Below are positions 56,105 to 64,000 of a stretch of 64,000 bases of DNA, in pieces. This stretch comes from an uncultured Clostridium sp. (GTDB lineage Bacteria > Bacillota > Clostridia > TANB77 > CAG-508). Both the position numbers and the translations under genes were made by a program. The stretch lies in contig CAMNWO010000006.1 in NCBI GenBank assembly GCA_946565805.1, positions 17,723 through 81,722 on the forward strand. Reading direction: 5' to 3'. A model generated the notes under the pieces. The model was not told the DNA's origin and did no database searches. It saw only the letters and a program-made list of their open reading frames with translations. Each line of letters starts with the position of its first letter. Within the stretch, counting starts at the first letter, position 1.

Positions 56105-57526
56105 ATGCAAATTCTGGGAAAAGTACTAATAGAAGGGAAAGAAAAGGAACTATTAGTAAAAGAGGAAGAACCACTTTTTAAATATTATAGTTTAGAGTTT
56201 ATTGGATTTTATAAGCCAAAAAACAAACTACAAAAAATTATTTTTGAAAAAGGAATGCCTCAAATTGTAGGGACCATAGAAGTAAGAGGAGAAGAAAAAG
56301 AAATACTAGTAAGAAGAGAAAAACACTCTTTAGGATATTACTATTTAGAGTTAATTGGTGTCTATTCTCCAAAAGTGCCAGGGGAAACAATCATTTTTAA
56401 GGAAGATATGCAGGAAAATGAGAGTTTAGGAAGTGGTCATATAACAACATTGGAGAAAGAGAAGATTAGGCAATTTTTAGAAAAAATAAAGATATTGGAT
56501 ATTTTAGAAAGAATACAAGGACCAGAAAAAACAAAATATAATAAGGAAATCATAAAAACGAATAGACAGGATGCAAAACAAACAAATAGCAAAAAAGATG
56601 AATTAAAAAAACAACCAAATCAATTCAACCAAATAAAGGATATCAATATAAAACAAGAAGTGGATATGAATACCCGTGTGACAGATATGAAAAATTTAGA
56701 ACAAGTGTTACAAAAAAGCGGAAAAATGCCAGAATTAGAACATGGGGATAAAGCATTAAAAATGGGAATTGTCGAATCGGATGATTTGAAAAACTTAAAA
56801 AATGCTGAAGGAGAAAAAGAACAAGGTCATAGTTCTAGATATGAAGCTGTTATAATAACGAAGCAAGGAAAAGTTAAAGCATTGGACTTGGAAAACGATA
56901 CCCAAGAAGGAACCAACCCACTTGAGAGAAATCATCAAGTACAACAAAAAGGAAATGTAAAAAAAGGAGATGTACTAACAAGGTTAAAGGTAGGAGAAGG
57001 AACAATAGGGATTGAAAAAGGTCAATATGGAGAAGTAGAAGTATACCATTCACCAAGAAAAACAATTGGAGGAAAAGGAATTGAAGGAAATAAAAGTTTA
57101 GACAGACAAATAGAAACCTCAAATGCCAAAAATACATTAGAAGGGACGGATGTAGAAACTTTAAAATTAGCGCAAGAGTATAATGATGGTTATCGTTCTG
57201 TAGAAGAGGGATATCAAGAAGCAGAAAAGCATGAGAAACAACAGCCAGAATGTAAAACCAAAACGGCTAAAGATTTAGATGGTGATGTTAATACACAATC
57301 TCATGTTCATGATACAGAAGACTTTGTAGAACTAACTTCAGGAGAAAAAGTAACCTATAGCCAATTGGCAACCCGATGGGGATTTTATAAAGATGGAAAA
57401 CCAGATGCAACATTTGTAAAAGAAAAGTTTACAGAGAAAAAGCAAGGAGAAAAGACGGCTGAAGATGTAATAGAGGAACTTGATGAAGAATATGAGGATC
57501 CAAGAGCACCAGAACAAACAAGATAA
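56105..57526 (+). CDS. Hydrophilic protein with an N-terminal domain duplication, unknown
   Basis: 473 residues from ATG 56105 (GAGGGGGAAG upstream). Residues 1-48 and 49-100 are two copies of a module: GKVLIEGKEKELLVKEEEPLFKYY- and GTIEVRGEEKEILVRREKHSLGYY-, each ending in an E-x-I-G-x-Y/F-x-PK segment. The long remainder is very charged and low in complexity, without membrane segments, with a small ordered block near the end (LTSGEKVTYSQLATRWGFYKDGKPDA). No family is recognised. Confidence 0.65.
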   Translation: MQILGKVLIEGKEKELLVKEEEPLFKYYSLEFIGFYKPKNKLQKIIFEKGMPQIVGTIEVRGEEKEILVRREKHSLGYYYLELIGVYSPKVPGETIIFKEDMQENESLGSGHITTLEKEKIRQFLEKIKILDILERIQGPEKTKYNKEIIKTNRQDAKQTNSKKDELKKQPNQFNQIKDINIKQEVDMNTRVTDMKNLEQVLQKSGKMPELEHGDKALKMGIVESDDLKNLKNAEGEKEQGHSSRYEAVIITKQGKVKALDLENDTQEGTNPLERNHQVQQKGNVKKGDVLTRLKVGEGTIGIEKGQYGEVEVYHSPRKTIGGKGIEGNKSLDRQIETSNAKNTLEGTDVETLKLAQEYNDGYRSVEEGYQEAEKHEKQQPECKTKTAKDLDGDVNTQSHVHDTEDFVELTSGEKVTYSQLATRWGFYKDGKPDATFVKEKFTEKKQGEKTAEDVIEELDEEYEDPRAPEQTR

Positions 57527-57530
57527 AATC

Positions 57531-57684
57531 TTGAGACAAAGGGGCAGGTCTTGACTGAGACAAAGAGGGACAGGTCTTGACTGTCTCATTTTTTTTAATA
57601 AAATAATTTTTACTAAAAATATAAAAATGAGACAGTCAAGACCTGTCCCTCTTTGTCTCAGTCAAGACCTGCCCCTTTGTCTCA
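57531..57684. repeat. Long inverted repeat, GAGACA / GGGACAGGTCTTGACT type
   Basis: The arms each contain two nested units and are almost fully complementary around an AT centre. It lies between convergent genes. Confidence 0.9.
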
Positions 57685-57689
57685 AAATT

Positions 57690-58550
57690 TTAAATGGGAT
57701 TAACATGTACAACTGTTTTATAAATCTTGTCTAGACCGCTAACAGTGTTTTCTAAATTATCGGCTAATTCATGACTTTCAAAAGTAGACATATTACCATC
57801 CAAGTAAATGGTTAAGAAGACTAAATATTTATCACCAACAGGAGTAGATACAATGTCTTCTACTTTTTTAATTTCTTTATAACTATGAGCAATATCTAAA
57901 ATTAAATCTTTTGTTTTATCATCTACACTAATATCCATTAAAACATTGTAACTTTCAATAAAAATGGTAACACCTGTATAGCAAATCCAAAGAGAAATAC
58001 CAATACCAACAATGCTGTCAAACCAATAAATATTAGCTAAAGTAAGTAAAACAGAAACTAAGGTAAAGGTAGTTACAATACAATCATTCTTGTGATCCTT
58101 CATGTTGGCTTCTAATAAAATACTAGTGTATCGTTTGTGCGCATGTTTTGTATAAAGAAAAAGCCATGATTTCGTGATAATAGTTGCGATACAAACAGCA
58201 ACTAAAAACCAAGAAAATTGAAGTTCGCTTCCAACAAATAAGGTAATGATAGAGTCATACAGTAATTTGCTAGCTACCAAAATCATAGAAATACTAATAA
58301 ATAGTGAAAAAATATATTCTGCTTTTCCATGTCCTAGATTATGGTCTTCATCATGTGGTTCACTGGCAATTCTATTGCCAATAAAAGTCATTAAAGAGGC
58401 AAATATATCACCAGCACTATTAAAGCTATCTGCTATCATAGCTTGACTATGACTAATAAATCCAACCATTGCTTTTATCATTAATAAAAATATATTTCCA
58501 ATAATTCCATAAATACCAGCTCTTTTAGTAATTACGAACTTTTTATCCAT
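57690..58550 (-). CDS. Cation diffusion facilitator family transporter
   Basis: 286 residues with six membrane segments and a cytoplasmic C-terminal domain. MIADSFNSAGDIFASL near residue 38 is the metal site of helix 2, with Asn where zinc transporters usually have His, and HNLGHGKAEYI near 70 is the conserved loop. The Asn suggests manganese or iron rather than zinc as substrate; this is inference. It exports divalent metal against protons. Confidence 0.9.
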   Translation of the reverse strand: MDKKFVITKRAGIYGIIGNIFLLMIKAMVGFISHSQAMIADSFNSAGDIFASLMTFIGNRIASEPHDEDHNLGHGKAEYIFSLFISISMILVASKLLYDSIITLFVGSELQFSWFLVAVCIATIITKSWLFLYTKHAHKRYTSILLEANMKDHKNDCIVTTFTLVSVLLTLANIYWFDSIVGIGISLWICYTGVTIFIESYNVLMDISVDDKTKDLILDIAHSYKEIKKVEDIVSTPVGDKYLVFLTIYLDGNMSTFESHELADNLENTVSGLDKIYKTVVHVNPI

Positions 58551-58623
58551 ATTATCATCTCCAGTTTTTCATGTCTTTACATTCTTATGATTATAACACA
58601 AAAAATAGAAATAAAACAAGTTG

Positions 58624-58652
58624 TTGCAAAAAAATGTTAAACATGGTATAAT
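58624..58652 (+). promoter_or_regulatory. Sigma-A promoter
   Basis: TTGCAA (58624-58629), 17 bases and TATAAT (58647-58652), 47 bases before the next gene. Confidence 0.7.
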
Positions 58653-58698
58653 TTTAAAAGTAATACAAAAGGAAAAAATAAAAAGAGGAGTAATAAAA

Positions 58699-59037
58699 AT
58701 GACCATTTTCACAATGATATATATATTGATATTTGTAATATTTGCCTTAGTGGCTTATGCTATATTACAAATTAAGCTGTTTGGTATGAAAGTAAAGGAC
58801 TTTTGGACATTCATTGAAGCGAACCAAATGTTAGACAAATTATACAAGTTTGCCAGACAATACGAAAATATGTCACCACAAGAACAATTAATTTACTTAG
58901 CAGAAGCGGAAAAAATTTTTAAAGCATTTGATAATGTGCCAGACACTTTATGGGAAGAAGAATATGATAAATATAAAACAGTAGTATCTAAATATAAAGA
59001 TATAAAAATGATACGTTGGGCAGAAGAAAATAAATGA
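58699..59037 (+). CDS. Small membrane-anchored protein of unknown function
   Basis: 112 residues. Residues 1-30 are a membrane helix (FTMIYILIFVIFALVAYAIL), followed by a helical cytoplasmic domain (KDFWTFIEANQMLDKLYKFAR, AEAEKIFKAFDNVPDTLWEEEYDKY). GAGGAG precedes ATG 58699. No family is recognised. The TGA stop lies at the edge of an inverted repeat. Confidence 0.65.
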   Translation: MTIFTMIYILIFVIFALVAYAILQIKLFGMKVKDFWTFIEANQMLDKLYKFARQYENMSPQEQLIYLAEAEKIFKAFDNVPDTLWEEEYDKYKTVVSKYKDIKMIRWAEENK

Positions 59038-59146
59038 AACAAGGGGGACAGGTCTTAACTGTCTCATTTTTATATTATAGAAAGTTTTTTAAACCTTGTA
59101 TAGTAAAAAAAATGAGACAGTTAAGACCTGTCCCCACTGTCTCAAA
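59034..59146. repeat. Inverted repeat, GGGGACAGGTCTTAACTGTCTCA type
   Basis: The arms pair almost fully around an AT-rich centre. It provides the stop codons of both convergent genes (TGA at 59035 on plus, TGA at 59144 on minus). Confidence 0.88.
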
Positions 59147-59678
59147 TTCTAATAATAAGCAAACTCAAGAAAACGTAAGCATAGCGGAAAGCTTGTTTTC
59201 TAAATAAACGTGATCTAAATACTTCGAAAGATTCAGCCATAGCACAATATTTGTCAACAAAGGTTAAAACAAAGCCTTCAATTGATTTTGGGAATTCAAT
59301 AGTAACTGGCCACATGTGCTTTATAATAATATCTTTCTCTTTTTCATTTAAATCAAATATTTTGCAAGCATTTTTACAAGCCTGTTTCCCATGAGTGAAA
59401 GCGTGTAATCCTTTTCGGTCAGGTTGTCGTATCCTCCAGTCATACAAAAATAAATCATGTAACATACCTGCTCGAGTAGCTGATTTATAATCTAAATGAT
59501 ATTTCTTACAGATTAAATAGCAATAATAAGCAGCCATGTAACAATGTTCAAAACAGCTTGTTTCATAATGTTGTCTATATTTTTTCATTTCTTGTACGGT
59601 TTCATTTTCAATTAATTCTTTTATAATAATTTGGAATTCTTTATCATTATCTGCGATTTCTTTGATAAATGGTTTCAT
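59142..59678 (-). CDS. HD-domain phosphohydrolase-like protein
   Basis: 178 residues. SCFEHCYMAAYYCYLI contains the first His, RAGMLHDLFLYDW the HD pair near residue 73, and HAFTHG with IIKHMWP the later His residues, as in HD-family metal phosphohydrolases. The substrate is unknown. The last residues and the TGA lie at the edge of a repeat, so the original C-terminus may have been altered. Confidence 0.8.
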   Translation of the reverse strand: MKPFIKEIADNDKEFQIIIKELIENETVQEMKKYRQHYETSCFEHCYMAAYYCYLICKKYHLDYKSATRAGMLHDLFLYDWRIRQPDRKGLHAFTHGKQACKNACKIFDLNEKEKDIIIKHMWPVTIEFPKSIEGFVLTFVDKYCAMAESFEVFRSRLFRKQAFRYAYVFLSLLIIRI

Positions 59679-59922
59679 GTATATCCCTTCTTATTTTCCT
59701 ATGTACTTCAAAATTAATTATAGCATAAATACAACAGATAATGCAAATTTCTACAAAAAATTAAGAATTATTTAATAAGTTTTTAGGGTATAAAATATTT
59801 TATGTTTTTCAAGTTTTTTTGTGACAATTTTTAATTTCCCTTGAAACATTATCAGTTATTTTCTACGAATAAACTAGAAAAAAATGGATAAAATAAAAAA
59901 GAAGAAGGGAGAGAAAAGAAAA

Positions 59923-61186
<1,264 letters not shown>

Positions 61187-61229
61187 CAAAAAAGTTTATT
61201 TATTTTTTCTTTGCAACTCCCAATATCGT

Positions 61230-61259
61230 ACAGTCTGTAATTTTATAACAGACTGTAAC
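61230..61259 (+). terminator. Terminator-like hairpin after eno
   Basis: ACAGTCTGT pairs with ACAGACTGT around nine bases. A second hairpin follows. Confidence 0.55.
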
Positions 61260-61332
61260 TCATTGGTCCCCAAAAATTGTTGCTTCATAAAAAATAAATA
61301 AACTTTTAAATTAAGAATATTATAAAAGTAAG

Positions 61333-61372
61333 ATTGCCAAAAAGGTTCATCCTTCTTGGCAATTTTCTTAAT
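61333..61372. terminator. Rho-independent terminator between eno and the VWA gene
   Basis: ATTGCCAAAAAGG pairs with CCTTCTTGGCAAT, followed by TTTTCTTAATT. It can serve both convergent genes. Confidence 0.75.
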
Positions 61373-62735
61373 TCATTTTATGATGAATGTTAATTAATTT
61401 TATAATTGAAAAAATAAGTAATCCACTCGCTAAAATAGTAAAACTAATTAAGGTTATAGTTCCTGCTTTTGGTAGTACAGCAGGAGGTTCTGCTAATTTG
61501 ATTTTTGGTGATATGTTAGAAGTTTTATCTTGTTCTTTATCATCAAAATCAGTATAATTAATATCTACTTTTTGGTTAGTATTTAATATTTTATTTACAA
61601 TAGAACTATCAAAGTTTTCTTTTAACTTTAATTTATATTGAACAGTTGCAGTTTTTCCACTTGCTAATTCAGGAATTGTCCAAGTAATAGAATTGTTTGT
61701 TGTATCTACTTTTGGAGAAATAGTTCCTATATTTGCCTCTGAAACATAAGCAAAATCAAAGTTTTGAATGATTTCAGCAGGGAAGTAATCTACAACTGTA
61801 ATATTTTTTAAGGTTTTTTGTTTTGGCACTAAAGAATTATAAATATCTTCGGTGATTGTTTTTTCGATGGCATCATCTTCGATATAATAAAATTCACCAT
61901 TTGATGGAGCAGAAGGAGTTCCCCAAATTTGCTCAATATATTCATTATAAGTATAATTATCATTAACAGAAGCTTCTCCTTCAAGAATACCACTTAACAA
62001 AGTGATTATCTTTACACCAGCTGAAGTTAAAGAATGATATCTTTCTTTTGTAGCAGTAATAACTTTTTCATCATATTTTACATCATTTCGATCTAAAATT
62101 ACATTAGGAATACCATCTGTCAGAATAATTAAATATTTATTATTTTTTTCACTAGAAAATAATAAATTTCCCAATGTTAATCCTGCTTCTAAGTTGGTAT
62201 AAGAGGAAACTGTTTCACCTGCATAAGTAATGCCATCAATTGCTTTTGTTAAAGTAGTAACATCATCTGTTAAATCACTAAGGGCAGTAGCATCTTCAAT
62301 TGTACCTAAAGTAGTAAAACCTTCTTCATTTTTCTTAGAAGAAGAGGAGAAGCTAACAGCTCCTATTTTTAAATCGTGAGAATTTTTTAACAAATTGGTG
62401 ACAAAAGTTTTTGCAGAGTTTTTAATGACATCACTTCGCATAGCGCCAGAAGTTGTAGATTGTGTCATACTATTCGAATTGTCAATTACAAGAACAATTT
62501 CAGCATTAGATAATTCGGCTTTTTCGTTGTTGGTAACTTGTAATTGTATGGTGACCTCTTTGCTAGTTAAATCTTTAGAAACTAATTTTTTCTCGAATTT
62601 TGAATTCTCTCCTAATTCAATGGTGCAAACAGGTTCTTCTACAACGTTCATAGTAACAGTATGGTAAGATGCAAAAGAAACATTTGCAATTAAAATGATA
62701 ATTAAAAATATCCCCATAAAAATTTTATTTTTCAT
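61368..62735 (-). CDS. Surface von Willebrand factor A-domain protein with LPxAG-type anchor
   Basis: 455 residues: signal peptide (about 1-22), a VWA domain with the MIDAS motif VLVIDNSNSMTQS near residue 83 and IILTDGIPN near 203, a beta-sandwich stalk, then LPKAG followed by a hydrophobic segment and a KLINIHHK tail. The tail has the architecture of a sortase substrate (LPKAG in place of LPxTG). VWA surface proteins often act as adhesins or pilus tips. No pilus or sortase gene is adjacent. Confidence 0.82.
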   Translation of the reverse strand: MKNKIFMGIFLIIILIANVSFASYHTVTMNVVEEPVCTIELGENSKFEKKLVSKDLTSKEVTIQLQVTNNEKAELSNAEIVLVIDNSNSMTQSTTSGAMRSDVIKNSAKTFVTNLLKNSHDLKIGAVSFSSSSKKNEEGFTTLGTIEDATALSDLTDDVTTLTKAIDGITYAGETVSSYTNLEAGLTLGNLLFSSEKNNKYLIILTDGIPNVILDRNDVKYDEKVITATKERYHSLTSAGVKIITLLSGILEGEASVNDNYTYNEYIEQIWGTPSAPSNGEFYYIEDDAIEKTITEDIYNSLVPKQKTLKNITVVDYFPAEIIQNFDFAYVSEANIGTISPKVDTTNNSITWTIPELASGKTATVQYKLKLKENFDSSIVNKILNTNQKVDINYTDFDDKEQDKTSNISPKIKLAEPPAVLPKAGTITLISFTILASGLLIFSIIKLINIHHKMN

Positions 62736-62828
62736 ATAAATAACACTCCTTTATTTAATGTTTTCTCTAATTAGTATAACACAAAAAAGAAAATATACAA
62801 TATTTTGGGGTTAATTTCAAAAAAATAC

Positions 62829-62857
62829 TTGTAAAAAGCTAGAAAATATGTTAAAAT
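62829..62857 (+). promoter_or_regulatory. Sigma-A promoter of the pheS operon
   Basis: TTGTAA (62829-62834), 17 bases and TAAAAT (62852-62857). Confidence 0.65.
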
Positions 62858-62914
62858 AAGCAATAGTGATAAAGCAAAAACCAATTAAAAAGCAAAGTAA
62901 ATATAGGTAAAATA

Positions 62915-63142
62915 TATGAAAAGAGAGGATGACCTAGGCTGAGAGTTATCTCATATAAAATATATTGAAATTTCACTTTTTAGGTCTTTTTCTGAAAAAG
63001 AACGAAATGTGTACAAAGTAAGGAAAAGCGGTCGAACCGTTAAAACGAAATGAGGTTAGTAATAAGAAACTGATAAATTTAGGTGGTACCACGAAAGATA
63101 GTCATTTCGTCCTAGAAAATAGGGATGAGTGGCTTTTTTTAT
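62915..63142 (+). promoter_or_regulatory. T-box leader, predicted to sense tRNA-Phe
   Basis: The T-box sequence AGGTGGTACCACG is at 63081-63093, followed by a hairpin and seven T (TGGCTTTTTTT near 63131) as terminator. A long stem I region precedes it; a TTC in AAATTTCAC near 62970 could be the Phe specifier, which fits the downstream pheS. Uncharged tRNA-Phe would pair and allow read-through. It accounts for most of the 425-base gap before the next gene. Confidence 0.88.
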
Positions 63143-63160
63143 TGAAAAGGATGTGTTGAA

Positions 63161-63487
63161 ATGAAAGAAAATAAAAGCCTACAATATTATTTAGATTCTA
63201 GAATTTATAATAGTGAAGATGTACAGCAAAGTATAGAGAATACTAAAAAAGAATTTCCTAATAAAAAAGTAAAAGTTAGTATTGCTCTAAATAAATTTGG
63301 AATGTATATCATTACTTTTCATTTTGAAAATAAAAACACATTTTTTAATCGAATTATCATAAGATTTTGGAGAAAGTTTCAAAAAACATTACTGCTAAAC
63401 AGCGGAAATCGAAACTATTGGGAAACAGAACAAAAAGAAAAACGTTATGGACAGTACAAAGCCACCAAAACCTATAAACCATACTAA
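63161..63487 (+). CDS. Unknown 108-residue protein in the pheS operon
   Basis: The first gene after the T-box, starting ATGAAAGAAAATAAAAGC. No family is recognised. The N-terminal 60 residues look like a small alpha/beta fold (SLQYYLDSRIYN, KVKVSIALNKFGMYIITFHF); the C-terminus is basic and rich in Lys, Arg and Tyr. Being under tRNA-Phe control with pheS, it may relate to aminoacylation or simply be co-transcribed. Confidence 0.65.
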   Translation: MKENKSLQYYLDSRIYNSEDVQQSIENTKKEFPNKKVKVSIALNKFGMYIITFHFENKNTFFNRIIIRFWRKFQKTLLLNSGNRNYWETEQKEKRYGQYKATKTYKPY

Positions 63488-63507
63488 AAAGAAAGGAAGA
63501 AAAGCAA

Positions 63508-64000
63508 ATGAAAGAAGAAATTGCAAAAATTAAAGAAAATTCTGTAAAAGAAATCAAAGGATGTAAGGAAGAAAAAGAATTAAATGAATTAAAAGTAAAA
63601 TATCTAGGGAAAAAGGGAGAATTAACAGTCGTATTAAGAGGAATGGGAAAATTAACGCCAGAAGAAAGACCAGTGATAGGAAGCTTAGTAAACCAAGTAA
63701 GAGACGAACTAGAAACGTTAATTCAAGAAAAAGAAAAAGAATTTAAAAGAAAAGAATTAGAAAAGAAATTAGAAACCGAAAATATTGATGTAACAGAACC
63801 AAGTAAAAAAGTAAATTTAGGGTCATTACATCCCATTACACAAATTATAAATGAAGTAGAAGAAATCTTCTTAGGAATGGGATATCAAATAGCAGATGGA
63901 CCAGAAGTAGAAAAAGCGATTTATAACTTTGACAAATTAAATACTCCACCAGACCATCCAGCAAGAGATGTACAAGACACTTTCTATATAACAGATGATA
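63508..64000 (+). CDS. pheS: Phenylalanine-tRNA ligase alpha subunit, 5' part
   Basis: 164 codons to the right edge. An N-terminal coiled coil (residues 1-85) is followed by the class II core with HPITQIINEVEEIFLGMGYQIADGPEVE and NFDKLNTPPDHPARDVQDTFYI, invariant in PheS. AAAGGAAG precedes ATG 63508. Expression is expected to depend on the T-box upstream. Confidence 0.96.
   Translation, partial: MKEEIAKIKENSVKEIKGCKEEKELNELKVKYLGKKGELTVVLRGMGKLTPEERPVIGSLVNQVRDELETLIQEKEKEFKRKELEKKLETENIDVTEPSKKVNLGSLHPITQIINEVEEIFLGMGYQIADGPEVEKAIYNFDKLNTPPDHPARDVQDTFYITDD

Overview
The window is AT-rich, with strong purine Shine-Dalgarno sites, sigma-A promoters of the TTGACA-17-TATAAT kind, sporulation genes (sigK, spoIVB, spoVG, a small acid-soluble spore protein), a T-box and a Tad-type pilus locus without a secretin. 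This points to a low-GC, single-membrane, spore-forming member of the Clostridia, probably an uncultured one. No tRNA or rRNA gene and no CRISPR array was seen.

The main discovery is a decoding anomaly. Twelve otherwise ordinary genes contain an in-frame CGG codon, 17 in all, and at each one the family-conserved protein continues only if exactly one base, the C, is skipped, so that the next three bases (GGN) are read as glycine. The genes are a DUF368 protein, birA, accC (2), accA, sigK (3), a membrane metalloprotease (2), queA, era, recO (2), a pilus-locus protein, murC (minus strand) and eno. Going through every CGG on both strands by eye, I found no in-frame CGG read as an ordinary triplet in any other recognisable gene. 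The only exceptions are two small minus-strand orphan ORFs (8437-8769 and 10598-10867) with atypical codon use. In sigK two CGGN units stand back to back. The simplest readings are a natural four-base codon CGGN = Gly, or an unassigned CGG at which glycyl-tRNA enters one base downstream. Because the genes include accA, accC, era, murC and eno, the event must be efficient.

Layout. 1-4.2 kb: a partial RelA/SpoT-like gene, a U32 peptidase, a DUF368 undecaprenyl-phosphate-carrier candidate and a Cys-rich small protein. 4.2-15.5 kb: a type II fatty-acid synthesis cluster (acyl-CoA synthetase, birA, fabD, fabG, fabF, accB, fabZ, accC, accD, accA, fabI) broken by two inverted orphan ORFs. 15.5-25 kb: sigK, a pilin-like protein with a hypervariable-looking lectin-type C-terminus, a tRNA-binding-domain protein, a haemolysin III-like protein, a probable 6S RNA, pepV, an Rpn-family nuclease, rpsO and pnp. 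25-36.4 kb: metalloprotease, queA-tgt, a WG-repeat protein, a glycosyltransferase, era-yqzL-recO, hpf, a spore protein and a HAD phosphatase. 36.5-48.7 kb: the Tad-type pilus locus with six short membrane proteins and one large one. 48.7-64 kb: spoIVB, murC, spoVG, pth, a short RNase G, rimO, transporters and unknowns, enolase, a VWA surface protein, and a T-box-controlled operon ending in partial pheS.

A family of intergenic inverted repeats with a GGGAC(A)G core is scattered through the window. Several copies supply the stop codon, and in birA apparently the whole C-terminus, of the neighbouring gene.
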